Positions 12,380 to 27,457 of a stretch of 64,000 nt of DNA are shown here, one piece after another (the first letter of the stretch is position 1; every line of letters begins with the position of its first letter). The stretch lies in NCBI GenBank assembly GCA_015183035.1, contig JACZZP010000003.1:1-64000 (forward strand), in the 5' to 3' direction. The notes beneath the pieces are model-generated. The model was given only the letters and a program-made list of their open reading frames with translations. It made no database searches and was not told where the DNA came from. Made by a program: the position numbers and the translations under genes. The DNA comes from Meloidogyne chitwoodi. Taxonomy: Eukaryota > Nematoda > Chromadorea > Rhabditida > Meloidogynidae.

Positions 12380-13728
12380 CTGGACATTCTCTGGCTTATC
12401 AACAGACAAAATTGCTGCTTGAACAGCAGCACCATAGGCAACAGCCTCGTCTGGGTTGATGCTTTTATTTAACTCCTTTCCAGAGAAGAAATCAGACAAA
12501 AGTTTTTGAACTTTTGGAATACGAGTTGATCCACCAACCAAAACAATATCGTGGATTTGCGATTTGTCCATTTTGGCATAACGGATTGACTTCTCGACTT
12601 GATCCATAGTGCTGCGGAACAAGTCAGCGCAGAGCTCTTCAAAACGAGCACGAGTTATGTTGGTGCAGAAATCAATTCCATCAAAAAGCGAATCGATTTC
12701 GATGCTGGAAAATAAATATTTTTTGACAATTAAATCATTTTTAACATTAAAATACCTCGCTTGAGTAGAGCTTGATAATGTTCTCTTGGCAAGTTCACAT
12801 GTTGTACGGAGACGACGAAGAGCACGGGGATTAGTAGCCAGGTCTTTTTTGTGTTTGCGATTGAATTCGGCAACAAAGTGATCGACCTATGAAAATATTT
12901 TAAATTATTGTAATTTAAAAAATCAAACCATTCTTTTGTCAAAGTCTTCTCCACCAAGGTGAGTATTACCAGCAGTTGACTTCACTTCAAAAATTCCATT
13001 TTCTATAGTCAAAATTGAGACATCAAAAGTTCCTCCACCCAAATCGAAGATGAGTACATTGCGCTCTCCTTGACCTTTCTTGTCCAAACCATAGGCAATT
13101 GCTGCAGCTGTTGGCTCGTTAATAATACGCAACACATTGAGTCCAGCAATGATTCCAGCATCTTTTGTGGCCAGACGTTGACTGGCATTGAAGTAGGCAG
13201 GAACTGTGATGACCGCATCCTTGACAGTTTGTCCCAAAAAAGCCTCAGCGGTTTCCTTCATTTTAACCAAAAACATGACAGAAATTCCCTAAAATTATTT
13301 TTTTACATCGCTATAACCTGGTAAAACAACCTTAGGAAAGAAGGTCTTTATCACTCCTTTGACCTCAACTTGAATCTTAGGTCGTCCACCTTCGCCAGTA
13401 ATGACTTTGAATGGCCAATATTTCATGTCAGATTGAACAGCAGGATCATTGAACTTGCGTCCAATTAATCGTTTGGCATCTTTATAAGAGTTAAAATATG
13501 TTTAAAAAAATTTAAAAATAAACCGAAAACAGTGTTGTGTGGGTTCATCGTAACCTGATTTTTAGCCACCTCACCAATCAAATGTTCAGTATCCGTAAAC
13601 GCCACATAGGCTGGAGTAGCACGATTTCCTTGATCATTGGCAATGATTTCGACTTTTCCATGTTGAAATACACCAACACGGGAATACGTTGTTCCCAAAT
13701 CAATTCCGACTGCGATAGCTTCCGTCAT
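12380..13728 (-). CDS. HSP70 nucleotide-binding domain, truncated (copy 1)
   Basis: Five exons (13,728-13,524, 13,479-13,331, 13,288-12,929, 12,886-12,756, 12,704-12,380) give 390 codons. The start chosen is [16 protein letters not shown]; an in-frame ATG lies 18 bp upstream. Landmarks of cytosolic HSP70 are present: IDLGTTYS (residues 9-16), [45 protein letters not shown], and [17 protein letters not shown] [10 protein letters not shown]. The reading stops after [18 protein letters not shown] at an ordinary donor, and the substrate-binding domain and EEVD tail are absent from the window. Odd residues in conserved places (TYSRVGV instead of TYSCVGV; KGISVMF instead of [16 protein letters not shown]) suggest relaxed constraint. 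A 45-bp intron links it in frame to the zinc-finger exon. Confidence 0.85.
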
Positions 13729-14028
13729 TTTTTTTTTGCTAAACATTTATTAGTTTAAATAAATACGAACTAAAATAAAAATATATTAAATTGCAAAGTC
13801 AACAGTTAAAAAGATAAATTTTTTTATTGAAAATTTATTCATTTATTTATAATAATTTTTTTTCTTTTAATTGAATTTAATAAATTTGCTTGTGTTGATT
13901 TCTCTTTGTTGTATTTCAATTGAAGGTTTTAAATCAACCCCTTTATCATTAAAATTTTTTGATTTTGTTCCAACAAATTTTTCAATTTCACTTTTTAATA
14001 CAAGTAATTAAGATGAACTACTAGTTCT
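13729..14028. other. Non-coding spacer upstream of the HSP70 fragment (copy 1)
   Basis: About 300 bp of AT-rich sequence between the HSP70 start and the NDUFS2 fragment. No heat-shock element array or other site was identified with confidence. An identical spacer lies at 20,329-20,628. Confidence 0.5.
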
Positions 14029-14731
14029 TCTTCATCTTCCTCTTTTATATAGGCTTCATAAGGTTGCGTCTTTCTAAGATCCCATTTTATGCCAGAACCT
14101 CATAACATAACACCAGAAAATCCCCAATTCAACGCTCAGGCGCTTTAACAATCTTAATTTTTTAATGTCAAAATAACTCATAAACAAACCCCAATATCCT
14201 GAGTTCTTTTCTTCCATATTCTACTTTCAGTCAAAACGTCTTCTAGCTCGTCAATCCTCGAAGGGAATTTCACTGACCAATCATAAATATCATCCAAAAG
14301 TCCAATAGGAATATCTCAAGCAACCCTTAAAATTGTAAAAAATCAGAGAACTATAATCATTAAACAAGAATACATAGCTTAATAATTCAAAGTATCCTAT
14401 TAAAACAATAAATTGAAAATGGATAATTAAAAACCTCCAGATCGAATGTTATTTGCATACATCCGCGCGCCACTTGCACGTTCACTAAATTCAAATAATT
14501 TTTCACGTTCTTCAAACATCCAAAAGAAGGGAGTCATCGCACCAACATCCAAAGCATGCGTGATTATCCCCATAATGTGATTTTGGATACGAGTCAGTTC
14601 AGCAAAGAGCGCTTAATTTTAAAAGATTAAAACAGTTTCAAAATTTTAAATACTTCTGATCCATTTGGCTCTGGGCGTGATATCAATTCCCAGCAATTTT
14701 TCAACAGCTAATGACCAAGCCTTTTTAAAAA
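14029..14731 (-). pseudogene. NDUFS2 (complex I 49-kDa subunit) fragment, copy 1
   Basis: Minus-strand blocks separated by intron-like gaps match the NuoD/NDUFS2 family: [62 protein letters not shown], then [53 protein letters not shown], and LNWGFSGVML followed by GSGIKWDLRKTQPYEAY. In-frame TGA codons replace the residue before DIPIGL and the Arg of the conserved MLRGSG motif. The N-terminal third and C-terminal third of the protein are missing. It is a broken internal fragment. The true NDUFS2 gene must be elsewhere. Confidence 0.85.
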
Positions 14732-14766
14732 TAATAATAAAGTAAGAAAAAATTTAAGATTAAACT

Positions 14767-15120
14767 CACAGAGAGACCATCGTATCTTTAAATGATTTAT
14801 TTGAAGAGCAACCTGTATCGTCAGCAATTAATGAGCTAAATTGCGTAAGCGGTTGTTGACGCGAGAAATTCTTCTGAAGGTTTTATTATCAATTAACTTT
14901 TTAACATTTAAACCTTCCACCCAGTTTTCCAAGGATAACGCTTTACCATAAGGTCACCATCTTTCGAGCCAAGAGCAAGAAGATCAAATTTTGGATTCCA
15001 TTCAACTAAAGCAATCTAAAAAATTCTGTGAAAATTATTATTTTAGCAAACCTCAAACTTCGTTTTTAGTTTAATTTTCTCCAAAAATTCTTTGCTATCA
15101 GTAATTGTAGAACGTTCCAT
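14767..15120 (-). pseudogene. APC4 5' fragment (R copy 2)
   Basis: An identical copy of APC4 exons 1-2 and part of exon 3, from the ATG at 15,120 to the junction. After DTMVSL the sequence passes into the NDUFS2-side flank, where a gtgagt donor is found. Splicing to the next NDUFS2 block gives a frame that stops within a few codons, so no useful product is expected. Confidence 0.85.
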
Positions 15121-15327
15121 TTAATAATAATGAGGATGTAGATTGATAAAATTTTAAAAATAAAAAAATGTAACTAAAAACAAATAAATTTTTAAGATAT
15201 TATAACGAATATAACTATTAAACAAAAAACAAAATTACATATTTAATAAGCACTTTTAAATATCTAAAATATATATAAAACACCTAAAATGTAAACAATT
15301 TAAAAATGGATTCAATCAAAATATGCA

Positions 15328-15404
15328 TCAGTAGGACCTCAACTTCGGCGGGATCCAATCACACTCAGCTTTGTCTAGTGTATTATCAATTACTGGCCTG
15401 TATT
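15328..15404 (-). pseudogene. SDHA last-exon fragment (copy 2)
   Basis: Same 77-bp truncated SDHA exon as at 8,728-8,804, cut at the junction with the second dynein fragment. Confidence 0.9.
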
Positions 15405-18400
15405 GAATTTTTTTTTACGTTAGATTTTGTTGATAGTCAACTTCAGGGAAAACATCGTTTAAAAGCGATTGTAACAAAGTTATATTCGCCGATACAAGCT
15501 TTGGAGTAAGTGTCTCAAAAACAGATTGAATAAGTATCTGTTGTTCAGAAAGCTGCATGGAATTAGTATCAAGATTGTTTGCAACACTATTATTTTGAAT
15601 GGATTCACGCTTGATGTTTCCAGCAGACACTAAAACATTCCTAAGAGCTAGAAGACCAAAATCGTAATGGAATTGATTGGAAAGTCGTTCTTTGCAAAGT
15701 CTAAAATTAATTAATTTTATATTAAAATGTAATCTTTAATAATAATAAAAACTCACGTGAACAAAAGCACAATTTTTTTAGAAAGAATTTCTGCCGATTG
15801 AAATCCTTGACAAAAAAGCATAACTTCAGCAATAAGATCACGATCAGGAGAAGTAATTGCCAATGAGTGGAAAAGGTGCTTTAAATTGGCTTGTAAGTTC
15901 GAGCGAGTGATAAAAATAGCCATGTTTGCATTGACATTTATATTTTTACCAAAAAGATCAACCTTAAACGGAAAAATTTAGTCGAATAAACATTTAAATA
16001 ACCTTCATATCACCACCATTCCTTACAGTCTCCTGGATTTGTTGAGATACTGCAGAAAGCATACGCTCCTCTAATCGGTCAAATTCATCGAAACAGCCCC
16101 AAGCACCAATTTGGCAAAGGCCAACAAGAATACGACCAACAGCCTAGTAAATAGTATACATGAAATAATTTAAAAAATTTAAAATACTTGAAAATCAAAA
16201 GTCTCGTCACAGTTGAAGATAAGAACAAATCGACCAAGTTGATGACCAAGGGCTTTAATTGATTCCGTTTTTCCTGTACCAGCTGGTCTAAATGGACTCC
16301 CTCCAAAACGAGAATTTAATGCTTGTGTCATAGTAAGATAACAGCGGTCAGTTAAAGGAGTTTGAACAAGCTTGACCTGTATCCCCAAATATTCAAATCC
16401 ATAGTAAAAATCAGCATTCGCCATCTTTATAATACAAGATTTACGCGGCTCTTTTGCATTAGCGTTAAAGTAAAAACGCAAATTCTAAAAAAATAATGCA
16501 AAAAATATTTAAAATTATACTAACCTTTAACCAGTTAAAGTCATTAATTCCTTTAACTCCATTTTTCATAAGTTCGCGATTAATACCCTTTTTATGAACA
16601 AATTCAGTGATCTGATAATTAAATATTTTAGGAATAATAATGTAGATTATATACCAAATTTTTAATTTTCTTTCGTCTGATTGGTGGTTGATCACAGAGA
16701 ACGATATCAGACAACAAGGAAAACCATTTTTCAACCTCATGAAGGACTTTAGATACATCTCCCTTTCTTAAACATAATTCAATAGCCCTAGTCCACCAAA
16801 CATTTGTTGCAATACCGATGATTTGTTCCTTAATTATTAAGAAAAAGTTTTAGAACTATGAAGAATAAATCTTACTGGATATTCATCAATCCAATCCATG
16901 TAATCGCCAGTTTCGATTTTTTCCGCATCGTATTTAGAAAAAGTAACTAAAGAATCTGAAAGCATTTTTGCCAGTGTAGATTGCAACTCCAGTTCCATAC
17001 GTCGAAGCCATTCAGTAATTTTAGGATTTTGACTTAAATCAATTGGTGTATTAAGAGTAACAGTTTCGCCTTCTCGTGACGAAATTGCTGTAATTAAATT
17101 CTTCTCAGAATCATGTTTGACCGTCATAATTCCTTAAAATATTTATTATATATTACAACAATAAAAAAATAATAATAAAGACCTGCAAACATTTTCTTAA
17201 AATGCTTTTGTACTCGAACAAGATCCTTTGAATTGCCAAGAATTTCTAGTAAATCCTCATCACCAACAAAATAAAAGCGAGGAAACGAATTCCTTTCTCG
17301 TTCCAAATATTCACCCAAAGCTTTTTGTATTTTTGAAAGTAAATCTGCAAGGCGTTCAAGTATTTTTTGAGCTCCTTGAATGTGTACGACTTCTAGAATA
17401 CGCGGCGCCTGTGAAACCTCAAATAAAAAAAGTAAATATTCAGTCCTTCGCTAAAAACCTTTCGCATTAAGCCAAGAAATTCTGTAGAAACTTGATTAAA
17501 TCGGCTAGTTTCAGAAGGAAGTAAGAGTGCAATATCTGTAGATCCAGTAAACAATCCTTCAAGGTAAACCCATCTTCTCTGAATATCTATCCAAACATCG
17601 AATAAAGCATTGATTTGATTCAATCTATCTTCCCAAGAAAGAGCATCTTCTTCAAATTGTTTGTAATATGGAGATAATTTCATTTGATTTAGAACGTTCA
17701 TATGCTCTTTCAGCTTATTAAATAAAGCATCCCACCCTCGAATAAGCTTCGCGTTAACCAAATCCAGAGTAAATTCAGTCCAATAATCTCGAACTTGTCT
17801 GATGAATTCTTCCAGTGCAAGCTCACCTTGAGCCGTTAGTAAGACTTCTCGTATAGCATGCTCATGTCGCTGAAGATCAACGCCCCAAACTTTTCCCAAT
17901 GATAAATCGCTAAGAATCCAATTAACATCCATCTCCTTCATTAATGCTATAATTTTTTAAATAATTTTTTAAAAAAATGCATTATATGTAAATTTGGACT
18001 CACTTTGCCAATGACGTTCCTTCAAAGCTTCTGATTTTAATTCCATGATTAACATGTTGATCTAAAAATAAAGATAAGAAGTTAACTATTTAATTTGCTT
18101 AAGTTATAAAATTCTTTTAAATGATTTAAAAACAAATAAAAAACCTTTAAGTAATTCTGCAAAAGGCTTTTAGCATGTGTATAAGCATCATACGATTTGA
18201 ATTGTGTGGGAAGGTTTCTGAGTTTTCCCAATTGTTCTTCTAAAGTTTGTCGCAATTTTCGAGGCTGAATATAGATCCATAAAATTTCCTTCAATTCGTC
18301 CAAATTATTGTAAATTAGTAGTAAAGATTTCCAGGCACCTAAAAAGATTAAGCAACATAACGGTTTTTAAAATACTTAATAAATCTCCTAGTGCTTCTAT

Positions 18401-18655
18401 TTCAAGTTTTGAAGAGGATTGCTGATTAATACCGACAACCGATTCACTAATCTCAAGAGATGATTTAGCTTTAACAATATTTTCTTCTTTAAGTCGCTTA
18501 AATTTATCTTCAAAAGTAGATAAGGTAGCCAAATCGTCTTTTGGACGAATGACGCCATTAATAGGTCTTAATTTGTTCCAATCATTGATTATATCAGCAA
18601 TATGTTTATCAAAAAGCTTATCCTCTTCATGAATCGGTGTTTGCAAGTTTATACT
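15405..18655 (-). pseudogene. Cytoplasmic dynein heavy chain fragment, copy 2
   Basis: Identical to 8,805-12,055 at +6,600, including the Walker A Gly-to-Arg change and the missing sensor-1 segment. Exons run from 18,655 down to 15,415. Confidence 0.88.
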
Positions 18656-18700
18656 CTTTAAAAAATAAACTAATTAAAGTCAAATAAAAATGTTTAAAAC

Positions 18701-18934
18701 CTGGGTTGGGATTGCATTATTATTTCTCTTTAATTTTTTTTGAAAAACAGATCCATTTTTATGGTCGTCGTGAATATGTTTAACCAACGAGCGTTGGTGC
18801 CCAAATGCTCTACCGCATTTGTACGGGCAAATTTTTAAATCATAGCCACATTTTTGCCGTTCATCAATCGTATGAACTGCCATATGTACGGCAAGCCCTC
18901 GTTTGTTTTTTGCGGGAAAAGTGCATATTTTGCA
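18701..18934 (-). CDS. C2H2 zinc-finger exon, copy 2
   Basis: Identical to 12,101-12,334: two C2H2 fingers in a phase-0 exon between the HSP70 and dynein pieces. Confidence 0.7.
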
Positions 18935-18979
18935 CTAAAGTTAAATTAATTAATTTCAACTCAAGCATTAAAAAAATAC

Positions 18980-20328
18980 CTGGACATTCTCTGGCTTATC
19001 AACAGACAAAATTGCTGCTTGAACAGCAGCACCATAGGCAACAGCCTCGTCTGGGTTGATGCTTTTATTTAACTCCTTTCCAGAGAAGAAATCAGACAAA
19101 AGTTTTTGAACTTTTGGAATACGAGTTGATCCACCAACCAAAACAATATCGTGGATTTGCGATTTGTCCATTTTGGCATAACGGATTGACTTCTCGACTT
19201 GATCCATAGTGCTGCGGAACAAGTCAGCGCAGAGCTCTTCAAAACGAGCACGAGTTATGTTGGTGCAGAAATCAATTCCATCAAAAAGCGAATCGATTTC
19301 GATGCTGGAAAATAAATATTTTTTGACAATTAAATCATTTTTAACATTAAAATACCTCGCTTGAGTAGAGCTTGATAATGTTCTCTTGGCAAGTTCACAT
19401 GTTGTACGGAGACGACGAAGAGCACGGGGATTAGTAGCCAGGTCTTTTTTGTGTTTGCGATTGAATTCGGCAACAAAGTGATCGACCTATGAAAATATTT
19501 TAAATTATTGTAATTTAAAAAATCAAACCATTCTTTTGTCAAAGTCTTCTCCACCAAGGTGAGTATTACCAGCAGTTGACTTCACTTCAAAAATTCCATT
19601 TTCTATAGTCAAAATTGAGACATCAAAAGTTCCTCCACCCAAATCGAAGATGAGTACATTGCGCTCTCCTTGACCTTTCTTGTCCAAACCATAGGCAATT
19701 GCTGCAGCTGTTGGCTCGTTAATAATACGCAACACATTGAGTCCAGCAATGATTCCAGCATCTTTTGTGGCCAGACGTTGACTGGCATTGAAGTAGGCAG
19801 GAACTGTGATGACCGCATCCTTGACAGTTTGTCCCAAAAAAGCCTCAGCGGTTTCCTTCATTTTAACCAAAAACATGACAGAAATTCCCTAAAATTATTT
19901 TTTTACATCGCTATAACCTGGTAAAACAACCTTAGGAAAGAAGGTCTTTATCACTCCTTTGACCTCAACTTGAATCTTAGGTCGTCCACCTTCGCCAGTA
20001 ATGACTTTGAATGGCCAATATTTCATGTCAGATTGAACAGCAGGATCATTGAACTTGCGTCCAATTAATCGTTTGGCATCTTTATAAGAGTTAAAATATG
20101 TTTAAAAAAATTTAAAAATAAACCGAAAACAGTGTTGTGTGGGTTCATCGTAACCTGATTTTTAGCCACCTCACCAATCAAATGTTCAGTATCCGTAAAC
20201 GCCACATAGGCTGGAGTAGCACGATTTCCTTGATCATTGGCAATGATTTCGACTTTTCCATGTTGAAATACACCAACACGGGAATACGTTGTTCCCAAAT
20301 CAATTCCGACTGCGATAGCTTCCGTCAT
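18980..20328 (-). CDS. HSP70 nucleotide-binding domain, truncated, copy 2
   Basis: Identical to 12,380-13,728: five exons, 390 codons, no substrate-binding domain. It lies in the same order and frame relative to the zinc-finger exon and dynein fragment. Confidence 0.85.
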
Positions 20329-20628
20329 TTTTTTTTTGCTAAACATTTATTAGTTTAAATAAATACGAACTAAAATAAAAATATATTAAATTGCAAAGTC
20401 AACAGTTAAAAAGATAAATTTTTTTATTGAAAATTTATTCATTTATTTATAATAATTTTTTTTCTTTTAATTGAATTTAATAAATTTGCTTGTGTTGATT
20501 TCTCTTTGTTGTATTTCAATTGAAGGTTTTAAATCAACCCCTTTATCATTAAAATTTTTTGATTTTGTTCCAACAAATTTTTCAATTTCACTTTTTAATA
20601 CAAGTAATTAAGATGAACTACTAGTTCT

Positions 20629-21331
20629 TCTTCATCTTCCTCTTTTATATAGGCTTCATAAGGTTGCGTCTTTCTAAGATCCCATTTTATGCCAGAACCT
20701 CATAACATAACACCAGAAAATCCCCAATTCAACGCTCAGGCGCTTTAACAATCTTAATTTTTTAATGTCAAAATAACTCATAAACAAACCCCAATATCCT
20801 GAGTTCTTTTCTTCCATATTCTACTTTCAGTCAAAACGTCTTCTAGCTCGTCAATCCTCGAAGGGAATTTCACTGACCAATCATAAATATCATCCAAAAG
20901 TCCAATAGGAATATCTCAAGCAACCCTTAAAATTGTAAAAAATCAGAGAACTATAATCATTAAACAAGAATACATAGCTTAATAATTCAAAGTATCCTAT
21001 TAAAACAATAAATTGAAAATGGATAATTAAAAACCTCCAGATCGAATGTTATTTGCATACATCCGCGCGCCACTTGCACGTTCACTAAATTCAAATAATT
21101 TTTCACGTTCTTCAAACATCCAAAAGAAGGGAGTCATCGCACCAACATCCAAAGCATGCGTGATTATCCCCATAATGTGATTTTGGATACGAGTCAGTTC
21201 AGCAAAGAGCGCTTAATTTTAAAAGATTAAAACAGTTTCAAAATTTTAAATACTTCTGATCCATTTGGCTCTGGGCGTGATATCAATTCCCAGCAATTTT
21301 TCAACAGCTAATGACCAAGCCTTTTTAAAAA
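20629..21331 (-). pseudogene. NDUFS2 fragment, copy 2
   Basis: Identical to 14,029-14,731, with the same two in-frame TGA codons. Confidence 0.85.
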
Positions 21332-21366
21332 TAATAATAAAGTAAGAAAAAATTTAAGATTAAACT

Positions 21367-21720
21367 CACAGAGAGACCATCGTATCTTTAAATGATTTAT
21401 TTGAAGAGCAACCTGTATCGTCAGCAATTAATGAGCTAAATTGCGTAAGCGGTTGTTGACGCGAGAAATTCTTCTGAAGGTTTTATTATCAATTAACTTT
21501 TTAACATTTAAACCTTCCACCCAGTTTTCCAAGGATAACGCTTTACCATAAGGTCACCATCTTTCGAGCCAAGAGCAAGAAGATCAAATTTTGGATTCCA
21601 TTCAACTAAAGCAATCTAAAAAATTCTGTGAAAATTATTATTTTAGCAAACCTCAAACTTCGTTTTTAGTTTAATTTTCTCCAAAAATTCTTTGCTATCA
21701 GTAATTGTAGAACGTTCCAT
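21367..21720 (-). pseudogene. APC4 5' fragment (R copy 3)
   Basis: Third copy of the APC4 5' end, with its ATG at 21,720. It lies directly downstream of the intact SDHA gene and is cut after DTMVSL, where the second I segment begins. Confidence 0.87.
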
Positions 21721-21927
21721 TTAATAATAATGAGGATGTAGATTGATAAAATTTTAAAAATAAAAAAATGTAACTAAAAACAAATAAATTTTTAAGATAT
21801 TATAACGAATATAACTATTAAACAAAAAACAAAATTACATATTTAATAAGCACTTTTAAATATCTAAAATATATATAAAACACCTAAAATGTAAACAATT
21901 TAAAAATGGATTCAATCAAAATATGCA

Positions 21928-24881
<2,954 letters not shown>

Positions 24882-25094
24882 CGAAATGAAAAAAATTTAT
24901 ATTTATGTATTAATTGAAAAATAAGAAAATTGAAAAATGAAGGAAGCAAATACCTAATTGCAAAGGACTGTCGCTGTGAATTTGCCGAAGGCCATTTTGT
25001 CGCTAATTATTATTTTTATTTTTTTTTACATTAACAATAAGATAAAAATTTAAAGCATGTTAAATGTGATAGAAGTATTTATTTTTTAGGGAAT
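24882..25094. promoter_or_regulatory. Divergent intergenic region, SDHA / TFIIH p62
   Basis: These 213 bp separate the ATGs of two divergently transcribed housekeeping genes, so both promoters must lie here or overlap. A tttttag acceptor sits just before the p62 ATG. No specific transcription-factor site was recognised. Confidence 0.5.
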
Positions 25095-27457
25095 ATGCGT
25101 GAACAATCAAGAAAAGTAGAAAACGAAGACCACTCTCTACTGCTTCGTGTCGAGCAAGTCAAATATAGAAAGACTGGGCCTGGAAAATCTCCGCTTGGAG
25201 TATTTTATATTTATGATGATCGCATTGAATGGATAAATGACTCTGATTCCAATGATAAAATGGTTATCCATCTATTCAAAATTAAAGGTTTGAATAGTCT
25301 TTAATTTGTAGATTTTTTATATTTTAAATTTTTATTTTCATACATTCAATATCATGAATTTAAATTTAGTACAACGAATATCACCTCCAAATAAACCAAA
25401 GGTTCAATTACAACTTTGCATGATTAACGAAGATCAAGCAACTTTTGTTTTTATGAATGCAAAAAGTAATCAAGAGCAGCTTCTTCAGGAACGTGATATG
25501 GTCAAGGAAGTTCTCCAGCAGGCCCTGGTCCGCCATCGACAGATGGTTAAATTAGTTTTGCTGTTCGAGATTATCTTTTATTTTTAGACTTCTCAAAAGG
25601 CAGCCAAAGGCAGTGCAAATAAAGATCAAGAGGAAAAAATTAAAATTCTGGAGCAAAATTCACATTTGCACCAATTATATTTGTATTTGGTCAAGGAAAA
25701 ACTGATTTCTTCTCAAGACTTTTGGTCACTTAATTACAATCCGGTTCTTTAATTTTCTATTCTTATGTACATATATAACAGAAATCATCTGATAAAGAAG
25801 AAGCGAATCAAAGAGTGGGAATCTCAGGAGGTTTCTTGAGCTCAATTGTTGAATCTGATAGTATTGGTGGAGGAATACGACTAAATATCACATCAGAAAC
25901 GATTCAATCTATTTTTCGCACATATCCTGCAGGTTTTTTAATACTTTGGCAGATTATTCGAAATTTCACCAGAGTAAACATTGATAAAATATTCTCTAAT
26001 TCATCTAAATATCGGTACAATCTGAGAATATTATTTTAAAATTTAGTTGAACGAAAACATTTGGAATTGGTACCACATGAACTAAGCGAACAGGAATTTT
26101 GGTCTCGTTTTTTCCAATCTCACTATTTCCATCGTGAAAGAAATCCAGCTGAGCCTAGTACTTCTACTGATGAAACTTTTGCAGATTGTGTAAAAATGGA
26201 CGAAAAAAGTTGTTGTCTCCATTTTTCCAAATTAAATTTATTTTTAATAGATATGCTTGATCTTGTGGAGAAAGGACGAAACAAATTAAAACGCACCTTG
26301 GATTTGACTTCACTTAGCGAGGATCTTGGGATTATATCGGATATGGTAAAAAAATTTGTAAGAAATTTAATATTTAGCTACTATTTTGAAGCGTTCTACT
26401 CAAAATTTATTGCGAGGCCCTTCTGATGCAAAACGTCTTCTCGTCCGACGTTGCAATTATCACTCAGAAAGAATTTTATGTACAATGGAGGAAGAGCTGG
26501 GAAGTTCTCTTAACTCACATGCAAAGAAAAATGGTTGTGATGTAATACAGCTAGAAACTGTTGAAAATGTAACTCCTAAAATCAGAGTAAAAATTTTCTT
26601 TTTTAAAGAGTGCCAATCATGAAAATGAAAATACTTCATCAACAAATAATTCGGACAATAAGACACAGGAACAGATTTTCGACATGGAACTTGAAAGTCA
26701 TGAATTGGCTGAATTTGGCACGCGAAGGTTTATAAATATTTAATTTATAAATTAACTCAACGTAATGTAGTGACCAAATTTATTGCCCGTTATCTGCCTA
26801 TAACCCTCCCCGAAAAGAACAAAATTGTATACCATCAGAAAATATTCACCATGCAAAACAGACATTGCTAAAGACACTCGAAACGACGTCAAGTATATTT
26901 GAAGAGGTTAAAACCTGAATTTTAAAATAAAGTATCTTGAATTCAGAAAAATCAATTCACCTTCTTCGATAATCTGGCAGTAAATTTTATTGATCCTCAT
27001 TCCACTAGTCAATTGGAGCCAGATTTAAAAACACACATCAATTTTCAAGGTTGACTAATTCTTCTATTTGATTTTTAGTTTGTATTTAGGATTAAATCGA
27101 ACTGCCATAGAAAAAATAAGATTAGTTCATTCAGGACTAACAGAGTTGCTTCGGCATTTTTGGCATTGCTTCCCACCAAAGATAAACGAAATAAAACAGA
27201 AGGTTGTTTCTTTTTGTTAACAATAGTTAAAGATTTGAGTTTAATTTGCAGCTTTAAGATTTATCTTATGGATGAAGTGCTGGCTAGATTTGAGAATGAA
27301 CAGTTATCCGAATGCGAGAACCAATATGGCTCAATTTATGTATTTTTTCGCAATAAATGCGTAAATACATTTATATATTTAGATTCAACACTGTAAAGAG
27401 ATGCTTGATCTGGCAAAAAATCGGTTTAAGTCGTTCACTGCTACTCAACGTGATTAA
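25095..27457 (+). CDS. gtf-2H1: General transcription factor IIH subunit 1 (p62 / Tfb1)
   Basis: The start at 25,095 lies 5 bp after a ttttttag acceptor, consistent with trans-splicing. First exons are 25,095-25,287, 25,370-25,545, 25,588-25,743, 25,782-25,932 and one from 26,047; further exons continue to the stop at 27,457. The N-terminal PH-like domain is seen (VEQVKYRKTGPGKSPLGVFY; VQRISPPNKPKVQLQL), then BSD-type segments with SIFRTYPAV and LSEQEFWSRFFQSHYFHRER, the most diagnostic stretch. The C-terminal helical part contains GLTELLRHFWHCFPPK. In TFIIH, p62 is a core subunit that contacts XPD and several activators in transcription initiation and nucleotide-excision repair. Small introns at 26,200 and 26,350 break the raw frame, so exact exon borders in the middle are less certain. 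Confidence 0.92.

Larger units (their letters stand above)
8167..14766. repeat. 6,600-bp tandem unit, copy 1 (638-bp R + 5,962-bp I)
   Basis: The unit begins inside APC4 exon 3 with the bases cacagagagacc, and the same bases begin the next units at 14,767 and 21,367. Bases 8,167-8,804 are R (APC4 exons 1-2 and part of exon 3, spacer, part of the last SDHA exon). Bases 8,805-14,766 are I (dynein, zinc-finger, HSP70 and NDUFS2 fragments). All compared lines are identical to copy 2 at an offset of exactly 6,600. Confidence 0.97.
14767..21366. repeat. 6,600-bp tandem unit, copy 2
   Basis: An identical second copy of 8,167-14,766. Every open frame in copy 1 recurs with the same translation at +6,600. 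R spans 14,767-15,404 and I spans 15,405-21,366. Confidence 0.97.

Noticed and set aside
8805..14766. Helitron or MULE as carrier of segment I
   Set aside because: No TC/CTRR ends, no terminal hairpin, no long terminal inverted repeats and no short target-site duplication; the flanking duplication is 638 bp, far too long for a transposition footprint.
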